The notes under the pieces are model-generated. The model saw only the letters and a list, made by a program, of their open reading frames with translations, did not search any database and was not told the DNA's origin. A DNA stretch of 64,000 nucleotides from CAVYUC01 sp963816685 (GTDB taxonomy: Bacteria > Bacteroidota > Bacteroidia > Bacteroidales > Prolixibacteraceae), in assembly GCA_963816685.1 (NCBI GenBank), contig CAWFMB010000016.1, positions 124,001-188,000 on the forward strand, written 5' to 3'. Shown here piece after piece: positions 9,186-16,338 of this stretch. Position 1 is the stretch's first letter. Each line of letters begins with the position of its first letter. A program made the translations under genes and the position numbers.

Positions 9186-10547
9186 CTAATTTCTCATATA
9201 ACAAATCGCAGAAGATAAGGAGGGTGCATAGTTTTTCCGGCTTCGTGTTTCATGTTCTCGTTTAACGAAGCCGGAAAAACTATTACAGCCCAATGCCTTG
9301 GCCCATAGTTGAGTTCTAAGCAGATTTATTATCTCACCAGTTGACAACCTTTGTTCCTGTTGTGCAGGGTACCATTTTGGCCTTGGAATTAGTTTGCTTC
9401 GATCTTGCTTGCGGTATGTTTTATGTGCCGCAAGCAGAAGAAAAGCATAGGTTACTGCAATAAACGCAGGAATATTGGCTACCGATTGTTCATTTCTTAC
9501 TTGAGCCTTGCCAGCTCCCAGCAATGTTTTTTCATCTCTGAAGTTGACTTCAATCTCCCATCTCCATAAATATGCCTGAAGTAACTTTTCAATATCAAGA
9601 TCATTATCGGTGCAAATAAGATAAGCAGGGGCTTTATAGATCAATTTTGAATTTTTGCTCAGACGATAACGCAATGGCCTGATGATTACAAGTTGCAGGT
9701 TATGCCTGTCACCAGCACTTTCCCATCGCAGGTCTTTAACTACTTTTACATTAAATACGTGCTCTTTACCTGCTGCCCAGCCTTTAACCTGCTGCCATGC
9801 GAAATCATCTGATTGTCGAATTTCTTCAGGTGTCGGAATTCGTTCTCCATATACTTTTTTTCTACCCGTATGGTTTATAGTTTCGGGTATTTTATGTAAC
9901 CTGGTATCTTTCCTTATTCTGCCAATAACAGTCACCCTCTCTGGCAGATTCTTCAGCACATTGGAATTAGTATAACTGCCATCAACACTCAAATAAAGTT
10001 TTTTTTCCCCAGCTCCCTGCTCATCCAGGGATTGTCTTAGTTTTTTAATCCTCTCAATACCTTGTATGCTTAAATTTAATTGCTTACTGGCTTCATAATA
10101 CTTTTTAACATCTTCGGGGGATGCCTTCTTGCCTGGTTTTTTAGCGGTAGGACAGTGATGAAAATCAACAGGAACTGCCCTTGATTGGGAAATCCCTTCT
10201 TTGGATGGCAATGCCATTGATATTTGCAGAAAACGTTGTCCCCAAATAAAATTGGTCTGAAAAGGCGGACCAAGCGGGTCACGCCGCCAGGAAGTTCCTG
10301 ATATTTTCTTCCCTGTCTTCTTCACAATAGTATCATCCATATGAGCTACCAGCAATTGCTCTTCAGTAAGCTCCTGTATTACTTCCTTTTGTGAAACTTT
10401 AAACAATTTATCCATATCAATCCTGTTTTGGCTGAAAATTCTGTAAGCGGCAGACCAGTCCACAAATTGTTGTCCGCTTGCAGTTAAAATACCAGAAACA
10501 GTTTGCCTGCCAAGGCAGGACAAGGCTCCAAAGGCAAGATTACGCAA
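9186..10547 (-). CDS. IS4-superfamily DDE transposase (second ORF, read by -1 frameshift)
   Basis: 453 aa counted from a TTG at 10547, but that start is probably artificial: the frame is open without a stop back to 10640, through a peptide reading TAQETQNLITEFDALLHKAD. It most likely begins by -1 slippage from the upstream ORF, giving a fusion of about 547 aa. Likely DDE residues are the Asp in LLVAHMDDTIV, the Asp in LYLSVDGSYTNSN and the Glu in WRWEIEVNFRDEKTLLG; the last has the IS4 pattern Y-x2-R-W-x-I-E-x2-F-x3-K. It catalyses cut-and-paste transposition of its own element. Confidence 0.88.
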   Translation of the reverse strand: MRNLAFGALSCLGRQTVSGILTASGQQFVDWSAAYRIFSQNRIDMDKLFKVSQKEVIQELTEEQLLVAHMDDTIVKKTGKKISGTSWRRDPLGPPFQTNFIWGQRFLQISMALPSKEGISQSRAVPVDFHHCPTAKKPGKKASPEDVKKYYEASKQLNLSIQGIERIKKLRQSLDEQGAGEKKLYLSVDGSYTNSNVLKNLPERVTVIGRIRKDTRLHKIPETINHTGRKKVYGERIPTPEEIRQSDDFAWQQVKGWAAGKEHVFNVKVVKDLRWESAGDRHNLQLVIIRPLRYRLSKNSKLIYKAPAYLICTDNDLDIEKLLQAYLWRWEIEVNFRDEKTLLGAGKAQVRNEQSVANIPAFIAVTYAFLLLAAHKTYRKQDRSKLIPRPKWYPAQQEQRLSTGEIINLLRTQLWAKALGCNSFSGFVKREHETRSRKNYAPSLSSAICYMRN

Positions 10548-10615
10548 CCGGTGCGAAATCCTTTTTTGACCAAAAGCGGTGTCAGCTTTATGTAAAAGGG
10601 CATCGAACTCAGTTA

Positions 10616-10828
10616 TCAGGTTCTGGGTTTCTTGTGCAGTTTTTTTTTCAGGGAAGAAACCGCTTGGTCACTCCGATGCAACACCAATCGCTGATGATCA
10701 TCAATTAACCATTCTGCAACTTCACCACGCTCAAACTCCATGGCCTGGGCAACGGCAGATGGGAAATTTATATACCACTGCTCACTCTTAGCCCTTTTAA
10801 TCAGTTGAATTTTTGTTGGATATCCCAT
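10616..10828 (-). CDS. IS first ORF, AbrB-like N-terminal part of the transposase
   Basis: 70 aa from the ATG at 10828 (MGYPTKIQLIKRAKSEQWYINFP). An upstream in-frame extension to 10894 is hydrophobic and unlikely. The sequence resembles a SpoVT/AbrB-type swapped-hairpin DNA-binding fold (FPSAVAQAMEFERGEVAEWLID). It ends just after a run of nine A at 10640-10648 (minus strand). A shift of -1 at this run joins it to the transposase frame, which is open from that very point. It is therefore probably the DNA-binding head of the transposase rather than a separate protein. Immediately followed by the transposase ORF; both lie within the same inverted repeats. Confidence 0.75.
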   Translation of the reverse strand: MGYPTKIQLIKRAKSEQWYINFPSAVAQAMEFERGEVAEWLIDDHQRLVLHRSDQAVSSLKKKLHKKPRT

Positions 10829-10940
10829 AGCTTTAATATTAGAATTATTATCTAGTAATATAACTAGATAAAAATAAATAAAAAAACACAACATCCAAAA
10901 GAAATATTGTGATATTATCTAGTAAAAGGCCAAAGTCAAG

Positions 10941-10968
10941 CTAACCGTTGGTTAAAACCAACGGTAAA
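10941..10968 (+). repeat. 28-bp direct repeat with internal hairpin, right copy
   Basis: Perfect second copy of 9147-9174, abutting the right inverted repeat of the IS. Stem 10945-10964. Confidence 0.8.
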
Positions 10969-11000
10969 GGAAAGCCCCCCTATTTATCCCTGGCGTCCGC

Positions 11001-11032
11001 AGGTAGAGACGCAATGCATCGCGTCTCTACCT
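11001..11032 (+). repeat. Palindromic repeat of the GTAGAGAC type
   Basis: A 12-bp perfect stem (AGGTAGAGACGC / GCGTCTCTACCT) with an 8-base loop AATGCATC. The same GTAGAGA...TCTCTAC core forms the palindrome at 29504-29545, so this appears to be a dispersed repeat family. No coding function is visible. The rest of 10969-11094 holds nothing recognisable. Confidence 0.7.
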
Positions 11033-11094
11033 ATTGGCTGGCCAAAAGATAATGTTCGACAATTAATAAACCTGGTAATTCTTTTGTTTTGAAA

Positions 11095-11184
11095 ATGATT
11101 GCAATTCTTGCCATTGGCGGAGGTGAATTTTCAAACAGTTCAACTTTAAGCGCTAAAATGATGAGAATTATTCAAAGTGAATAA
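11095..11184 (+). pseudogene. Possible gene remnant (IGGGE motif)
   Basis: A 29-codon frame reading MIAILAIGGGEF and ending IIQSE, followed 21 bp later by a bidirectional terminator. The IGGGE string resembles the N-terminus of peptidase-S51-like proteins, but the frame is far too short. It could be a decayed remnant joined by deletion near the IS. Weak; it could also be chance. Confidence 0.2.
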
Positions 11185-11204
11185 AAATTGTTGCTTAAAA
11201 AACC

Positions 11205-11243
11205 AGAGGATGCCCGGTTAAGAAATAAATGGCATCCTCTTTT
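11205..11243. terminator. Bidirectional terminator-like hairpin
   Basis: AGAGGATGCC pairs perfectly with GGCATCCTCT (10 bp, 16-base loop). There are T runs after the stem on both strands. It lies between the IS-adjacent region and sodC. The remaining stretch 11244-11529 contains no supported gene, only the sodC leader. Confidence 0.65.
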
Positions 11244-11529
11244 AAATCCAACCAAACACGAAACCAGGGCTGACTCACTGAACCAATAGAAAAAAGCCGG
11301 AAATTATTTGGAGATATGCCATAATTTGGTTGTTGCTGATCATTACAATTAAAAAAATTGGCTTTAAGAATTTTTGGAGAAGAGTTTTCGGCCCCTAATA
11401 TTAATTCCGGATAATTTTTTTTAGTAAAAAACAAGATTTCTTAAATGAGGCTGAATTAAACATTATCAGCTTGAAAATGTTGAAAAAGCAGAGATATAAA
11501 ACATAAATTACACTTTAAAAATTAATATT

Positions 11530-12129
11530 ATGAAACAAAAAAGACGAATGTTTATCTGGTTGTTTGCAGCCGGAATATTTTTAACCGTCCAGGCCTGCAA
11601 CAATGCGCCCAGAGAAAACCAGGAAAATGAAAATGAGCAGGAACACTCAATGGATATGGAAAAAAGCGCTTCCATGCCAGAAGTTAACAAAGCGGTTTGT
11701 GTTTTGCATCCTACCGAAGGAAACAATGTTTCGGGAACGGTGACTTTTACAAAAAGCGGATCGGGAGTGAAAGTGGTTGCTGACTTGCAGGGACTTGCAC
11801 CAGGAAAACATGGTTTTCATATTCATCAGTATGGTGATTGCTCTGCACCCGACGGGACATCAGCAGGCGGTCATTTTAATCCCGAAGGAGTCGATCATGG
11901 CGGACCGGATGCTGATGTACGACATGTTGGCGATATGGGAAACATTGAAGCTGATGCTGATGGAAATGCACATCTTGAACTGGAAGATCAGATGCTCAGT
12001 TTTAGTGGCCCGCATTCAATTATTGGCCGCGGAATTATTGTACATGCAGGTGAAGATGATTTGACATCTCAACCAACCGGAGATGCCGGAGCAAGAGTAG
12101 CCTGCGGTGTAATCGGCATTGCAGAATAA
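11530..12129 (+). CDS. sodC: Cu/Zn superoxide dismutase lipoprotein
   Basis: Dismutates superoxide in the periplasm or at the membrane. 199 aa: a lipoprotein signal (lipobox ending LTVQAC, Cys near residue 23), a Glu/Asn-rich tether, then the SODC beta-barrel. Metal ligands are visible in GKHGFHIHQYGDC (two Cu His and the disulfide Cys), GGHFNPEGVDHGGPDADVRHVGD (bridging His, Zn His and Asp), IIVHAGEDD (last Cu His) and GARVACGVIG (second disulfide Cys). All canonical residues appear present. It is transcribed alone and ends at a strong terminator. It complements the Fe/Mn-SOD of the encapsulin operon, which is cytoplasmic. Confidence 0.95.
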   Translation: MKQKRRMFIWLFAAGIFLTVQACNNAPRENQENENEQEHSMDMEKSASMPEVNKAVCVLHPTEGNNVSGTVTFTKSGSGVKVVADLQGLAPGKHGFHIHQYGDCSAPDGTSAGGHFNPEGVDHGGPDADVRHVGDMGNIEADADGNAHLELEDQMLSFSGPHSIIGRGIIVHAGEDDLTSQPTGDAGARVACGVIGIAE

Positions 12130-12166
12130 TGTAAAAGACAGAATACAAAATATTTATACAAAGTAA

Positions 12167-12207
12167 AATGCCGGCGTTTTTTAAAATGCCGGCATTATTT
12201 TTTTATT
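12167..12207 (+). terminator. Rho-independent terminator after sodC
   Basis: AATGCCGGC pairs with GCCGGCATT (9 bp, 12-base loop) and is followed by a long T tract. Confidence 0.85.
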
Positions 12208-12766
12208 ATCCGTTGAAACCCCCGCAAATAAATTTCAGTTTGTGGAATTATTTCACAACAAACAGGAAATCTCCTCAAAGGAAGCTCATGTAATATTCTG
12301 TTTATCTGTAAATTATTTAACATTATTTTGCAGAAGGTTGCCAAAACTCAGACAATTCAATTTATTACCCTACTCTCTGTTCTATTCTGTTTAACAGATA
12401 CTATTGGAACGCAACCAATGCTACTTTATCTGAAGAATAAGGATTTCCTTGTCCTTAATTTTTCAAAAAATCAAATCCCTTCCAAAAAAAGGGCATTTAT
12501 ATAATACCAAACAGAGCCTGATTAAGTAAAATTCTTGTCTTCAAATCGTTAAAAAAGATAAATTAACAAAAAAGATATATTCAAATACCCTTTCCGGCAC
12601 AAGATTATACCATGTTGCTAACAGAATAAATAAGATTGCCGGAATGATGAAAAGAACGGCACTCCTGATATGTAAGTACGAATTGAAATTTATTTCCTGA
12701 ATTCAGGCTTATAATTCTGGTTTGCCAAAAAGAATACAAAATGTTTAATATTAAAAAGTTAAAGTC
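12208..12766. other. Intergenic stretch, no gene seen
   Basis: About 560 bp between the sodC terminator and the first TonB-C-like gene. A short open frame on the plus strand (about 12300-12504) has no plausible start or recognisable product. No convincing repeat or RNA was seen. It presumably contains the promoter of the gene at 12767. Confidence 0.4.
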
Positions 12767-13480
12767 ATGAAAAAGTTAGTATCAAAAAGAGCAGTTATTA
12801 ACCTGCCAACACTGTTTTTAATCACCTTTTCCCTGCTGATGACCACTCCGGCCATAGCACAGAAAAATAAAGTAAAAATGAACCGCGAAATGGAACAACT
12901 TCAGCAGGAGAACATGAACTACCTGAAGGAAATTGACAGAATCATACAGAATTATCCGGCGTTTGAATACTCCTACACCATCGATAACGGCAAATTAAAA
13001 GATGTTACCGTTACCGGTGTGGATAATGAAAAGGACAAAAAACATCTTGAAGTTGTTCTTTTCGATTTTAAAAACAATAAAATACATATGAAAAACCAGG
13101 CAAACAGTATGGGCATTTTTTATTCTGTGGATGCTGAACCATCTTACAAAGGTGGAGAAGATGCTTTGGAACAAAAAATTGAGAATAACCTGGATTATCC
13201 GCAAGACGCCAAAGACTGGGGGGTTGAAGGCACCGTTTATGTGCAGTTTGTAATTGATGAAGATGGTAAAATACCTTTCGCAACTACTACCGATGTTTTA
13301 AACTCCCATAACAAAGAATACACAAAGGAGCTTGAACAACAGGCTGTAGATGCAGTTGAAGCAACATCAGGAAACTGGAAGCCAGGTACAGTGGATGGTG
13401 TAAAAGTGGCCACTCTTGCTGTTGTCCCTATAAAATTTAAAGAAGAACTAAGTCCCGGATTAGCTGCATGGATTGAATAA
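12767..13480 (+). CDS. Secreted TonB C-terminal-like domain protein, copy 1
   Basis: 237 aa. The N-terminal signal peptide (residues about 1-31) is cut near AIAQ-KN, so the protein is exported. A short helical region follows (MEQLQQENMNYLKEIDRII), then a TonB-C-like domain near residues 130-225: YPQDAKDWGVEGTVYVQFVIDEDGKIPF followed by SGNWKPGTVDGVKVATLAVVPIKF, the usual TonB-C pattern. There is no transmembrane anchor or Pro-rich spacer, so it is not a classical energy transducer. A close paralogue lies at 15241-15945. Function unknown; possibly a periplasmic adaptor. Confidence 0.8.
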   Translation: MKKLVSKRAVINLPTLFLITFSLLMTTPAIAQKNKVKMNREMEQLQQENMNYLKEIDRIIQNYPAFEYSYTIDNGKLKDVTVTGVDNEKDKKHLEVVLFDFKNNKIHMKNQANSMGIFYSVDAEPSYKGGEDALEQKIENNLDYPQDAKDWGVEGTVYVQFVIDEDGKIPFATTTDVLNSHNKEYTKELEQQAVDAVEATSGNWKPGTVDGVKVATLAVVPIKFKEELSPGLAAWIE

Positions 13481-13500
13481 GCCCTTTTTTATTTGTAAAC

Positions 13501-13540
13501 AAAAAAATCAGGTTGAACGGAGTTTCAATCTGATTTTTTA
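13501..13540. terminator. Bidirectional terminator between converging genes
   Basis: AAAAAATCAG-G-TTGA pairs with TCAA-T-CTGATTTTTT. It serves the TonB-C-like gene ending at 13480 (+) and the SDR gene ending at 13545 (-). Confidence 0.8.
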
Positions 13541-13544
13541 TGCC

Positions 13545-14252
13545 TCACATATGGCGAACATCAAGAAATGAGCCGCTGTCGTAATTTCTTGCTTTTTCAA
13601 TGGCGTGGGCATTTATTTTTGCTGCTTCGGCAGGAATGGGCATCTGGCCCCTTTCTTTCGCCTTTTTAAGTTTTACAACTGCCGGAAAATCTTTTTCTTC
13701 CGGCAGGTTAAAAATGTAATCCTGCATTTTGGTATCAATCAACCCTGGTGCGAGAGCACAAAAATGCGTATCGGTATATTCCTTCGAATACAAACTTATC
13801 AGCATATTTAGAGCGGCTTTCGAGAGCGAATAGGCATTCCAGCCGCGCGAACCGCTAACGGCTGCTCCCGATGAAATTGCAACAATTTGTTTAATTTCTT
13901 TTACCTGCTTTTTCAATGCATCAATAAGTACTTTATTTGACCATACATTTACATCCATCACTTGCCGGATTTCTTCAACAGTTGTTTCTTTTAAATCCTT
14001 AATATCATTTAAAATACCTGCATTCAAAATCACCAAATCAAGCACTTTCACTTCTTTTAGAAATGATAAAAGATTTGTCTCCACTTCGCGAAAAGAGGAA
14101 ATATCCTGCGATAAAAATTTAAAATCACCAATATTTTTTAAATCGTCATTCATTTTTCGGCTCAACCCGAAAACTGTATGCCCATTTTCAAGATAATATC
14201 TGGTTAATCCATAACCCAAACCCGAACTTGTTCCTGTAATCAGTACATTCAT
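13545..14252 (-). CDS. Short-chain dehydrogenase/reductase (SDR)
   Basis: 235 aa, a classical SDR length. The NAD(P)-binding glycine motif is at the N-terminus (ITGTSSGLGYGLTRYYL). The NAG motif (LVILNAGILND) is near residue 75, the catalytic Ser near 135 (VAISSGAAVSG) and the Tyr-x3-Lys pair is YSLSKAAL. Substrate unknown; the sequence resembles SDRs annotated as benzil reductase or sepiapterin-reductase-like, but no specific residue proves this. It is alone on the minus strand, converging on the TonB-C-like gene. Confidence 0.88.
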   Translation of the reverse strand: MNVLITGTSSGLGYGLTRYYLENGHTVFGLSRKMNDDLKNIGDFKFLSQDISSFREVETNLLSFLKEVKVLDLVILNAGILNDIKDLKETTVEEIRQVMDVNVWSNKVLIDALKKQVKEIKQIVAISSGAAVSGSRGWNAYSLSKAALNMLISLYSKEYTDTHFCALAPGLIDTKMQDYIFNLPEEKDFPAVVKLKKAKERGQMPIPAEAAKINAHAIEKARNYDSGSFLDVRHM

Positions 14253-14758
14253 TGTTACTTGTTTAAATTATTTGCTGTTGATAATTGAGAACAGATTAAA
14301 CAAAAATTTTGCAGCAAAACCTGTATTCTAAATTACAAGCTACAATTTTTTAAAATTGTAAAGAAAATCCTGCAACTGCATTTGTTTACAGAAAATCACT
14401 TTTTCTAAGAAATCAATTTAAAGAAACCAAAATTCAATAAATCGGATGAGTAATTATTCCCCGTAATTCAGAGAAATTCCTCAAACTAAAATTATTAAGG
14501 TGAAAACATATCCGGGATTAATCAAATGGTAAAATCTTAATTAAACAGAATAAATGAGCATTACTTCTTCTTTCAATCGAAATGATGTTAAAGTTTAAAA
14601 ATATAACAATGTAAATCACTGTAAAAGAATCAATAGCAAATGTGCAAAAATTCATTCTTAAATATCATCAAAAAAGCGCCGGAAATGGATTTCCAAATTT
14701 AAATTAAAACAATACTGATTTTAACCTTTATTTATTACACGTCTTAAAATCAAAACAT
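14253..14758. other. Intergenic stretch, no gene seen
   Basis: About 500 bp of AT-rich DNA between the divergent SDR and membrane-protein genes. No ORF, hairpin or repeat could be supported. The promoters of both flanking genes are presumably here. Confidence 0.4.
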
Positions 14759-14773
14759 TGGCATAAAATTTTC
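14759..14773 (+). promoter_or_regulatory. Candidate sigma-54 promoter
   Basis: TGGCAT, five bases, TTTC. GG and the final C are at -24/-12 spacing; one mismatch in the -12 box (TTTC for TTGC). It is 42 bp before the ATG at 14815, matching the distance seen for the H+-ATPase gene. Confidence 0.3.
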
Positions 14774-14814
14774 TTCAATAAATACAGATAAAAGGAACAA
14801 TTAAAAAAGACATT

Positions 14815-15213
14815 ATGTACGGGTTTTTGTTTGGTATACTCTATTTGGTGGCACTTGCATTTTTAATTACTCTCTTTTTTGCATTCATGTTACGCAAAAG
14901 AGGACCATGGGGTAGTTTCTGGGCATTTTTTGTAATCGTTCTGCTGGCAGTATTTGCTGCCGATGTTTGGGTGGGACCTGTTGGGCCTTACATTTACAAC
15001 GAAATATACTGGGTGCCACCACTTGCAGTTGGTTTAATAATCGCCCTGTTGCTTGCGGCTACAACCCCAAGTCCAAAAACCCGAAGTGAAATTGATTTGG
15101 AAAAAAAGGAAATGGCCGATCAAAAAACAGCAGTAACATTGGGAACATTTTTTTGGTTCCTTTTCATAACAATGCTGATTTTAATAATCGTTGGTTTTTT
15201 CAATAACATATAA
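14815..15213 (+). CDS. Small integral membrane protein, unknown function
   Basis: 132 aa with four likely membrane helices: about 2-24 (FLFGILYLVALAFLITLFFA), 33-52 (GSFWAFFVIVLLAVFAADVW), 66-82 (VPPLAVGLIIALLLAAT) and 107-130 (LGTFFWFLFITMLILIIVGFF). A charged cytoplasmic loop precedes the last helix (KTRSEIDLEKKEMADQK). No named family is recognised. The next gene, the second TonB-C-like protein, starts 27 bp downstream, so the two probably form one transcript ended by the terminator at 15974. Confidence 0.75.
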   Translation: MYGFLFGILYLVALAFLITLFFAFMLRKRGPWGSFWAFFVIVLLAVFAADVWVGPVGPYIYNEIYWVPPLAVGLIIALLLAATTPSPKTRSEIDLEKKEMADQKTAVTLGTFFWFLFITMLILIIVGFFNNI

Positions 15214-15240
15214 TTTATTAACCATTAAAATTTAAAAGTC

Positions 15241-15945
15241 ATGAAAAATTTAATAAGAAAAAATTCATTAACAGGAATACTGGCATTTTTAATGTTTTTA
15301 ACGGTGTCAGTTACAGGAAGTGCACAGGAAAAAACAGTTTCATCTACTTCGGAAATTGAACAGATGCAGGATGAAAACATGGATTACCTCAATCAGATTA
15401 ACAACATTACAAGAGACTGGCCTAAATTTTCATACACCTATTCCATTGAAAATGGTAAAGTTACAGATGTAACAGTAACTGGTGTTGAAGATATTATGGA
15501 CAGAAAACGGCTTGAAGTTTTGTTGTTCGATTTAAAAAGCAACAAAAACATGATGAAAAACAAAGCAAACCGGGTTGGTGTTTTTTATTCAGTTGACGAG
15601 GAAGCCAGTTTTAACGGTGGCCGCGATGATTTACAGGATAAGTTAATTAACAACCTGAAATATCCGGAAGATGCCAAAGACTGGGGAGTTGAAGGAACAA
15701 TTTATGTTAAATTTGTTGTTGACGAAAATGGTGAAATTCCTTATGCAACAACAGCTACAAATATTGAAACATCAAGAGAAAACTACCTGAATGATTTGGA
15801 AGAACAAGCAGTTGAAGCAGTAAAAGCAACTTCAGGAGAATGGGAACCTGCAAAAGTAGACGGACAGGAAGTTGCGTCACTTGCAGTAGTCCCTGTAACA
15901 TTTGATTTTGAGAAAAATCCATGGTTACCTGCTTTAATCCGATAA
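15241..15945 (+). CDS. Secreted TonB C-terminal-like domain protein, copy 2
   Basis: 234 aa, clearly paralogous to the protein at 12767-13480 along its whole length: the same signal peptide architecture (cut near SAQ-EK), the same EQMQDENMDYLNQINNI helix, and the same TonB-C-like segment (YPEDAKDWGVEGTIYVKFVVDENGEIPY then SGEWEPAKVDGQEVASLAVVPVTF). The two copies are separated by a converging SDR gene and a membrane-protein gene, so the duplication is not a simple tandem. Periplasmic; function unknown. Confidence 0.8.
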   Translation: MKNLIRKNSLTGILAFLMFLTVSVTGSAQEKTVSSTSEIEQMQDENMDYLNQINNITRDWPKFSYTYSIENGKVTDVTVTGVEDIMDRKRLEVLLFDLKSNKNMMKNKANRVGVFYSVDEEASFNGGRDDLQDKLINNLKYPEDAKDWGVEGTIYVKFVVDENGEIPYATTATNIETSRENYLNDLEEQAVEAVKATSGEWEPAKVDGQEVASLAVVPVTFDFEKNPWLPALIR

Positions 15946-15973
15946 AACAATTAAATATCAAAACCCGGCATAA

Positions 15974-16008
15974 GAGGAGGAAATTAATAGATTCTCCTCC
16001 TTTTTTTT
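15974..16008 (+). terminator. Rho-independent terminator
   Basis: AGGAGG pairs with CCTCCT across a loop of about 15 bases and is followed by eight T. It ends the membrane protein / TonB-C-like unit. Confidence 0.7.
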
Positions 16009-16109
16009 CTCTTCCCTCCCAACTTTCTCCGGGATAAAATTAATCGGCAACAAATCTTCCGGTTATCTCTCCCTGTTACATTATAGCATCCGCAAATAAG
16101 ATATTAAAG

Positions 16110-16200
16110 TCGTATTAAATTCGCACTAAATTCGCACTAAATTCGCAAAATCGCGAATTTAATGCGAATTTAGTCCGAATTTGAATCGAAGATAATACGA
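16110..16200. repeat. Long imperfect palindrome built from an 11-bp unit
   Basis: Left arm 16117-16146 holds three copies of AAATTCGC(ACT). Right arm 16153-16182 is its inverse, with two mismatches over 30 bp and a 6-base loop. An outer 7-bp stem (TCGTATT 16110-16116 / AATACGA 16194-16200) closes it with a one-sided bulge. A structure of the same design is at 47411-47481. No T tract and no ORF. It lies just left of the IS66 element. Confidence 0.8.
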
Positions 16201-16338
16201 AGATATGCTGGAAAAAAGCACTGTCTGGTAGAATTTACCTCAGTAAACAGGTATCCGTCCTAGCAAGCAGGTATTGCTTAGTCATTATTTATTTTTATGG
16301 GACAAGATTATCTTTGAAACGTTAGTGATTACCGAATT

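Larger units (their letters stand above)
9175..10940 (-). mobile_element. IS4-like insertion sequence, two overlapping-frame ORFs, complete
   Basis: 1,766 bp bounded by 12-bp perfect terminal inverted repeats, CTTGACTTTGGC at 9175-9186 and its complement at 10929-10940. It encodes a small first ORF and a DDE transposase in the -1 frame on the minus strand. Directly outside both ends are identical 28-bp direct repeats. It lies 42 bp after gapA with no gene disrupted. Both inverted repeats and the reading frames are intact, so it looks recently active. The exact ISfinder family cannot be named from memory; the transposase motifs are IS4-superfamily. Confidence 0.85.

Noticed and set aside
11195..11434. 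Minus-strand ORF of 79 aa
   Set aside because: Its end covers a perfect bidirectional terminator hairpin; no recognisable family or start context.
12300..12504. Open frame of about 68 codons in the gap after sodC
   Set aside because: No start codon in good context and low-complexity hydrophobic content; no recognised family.
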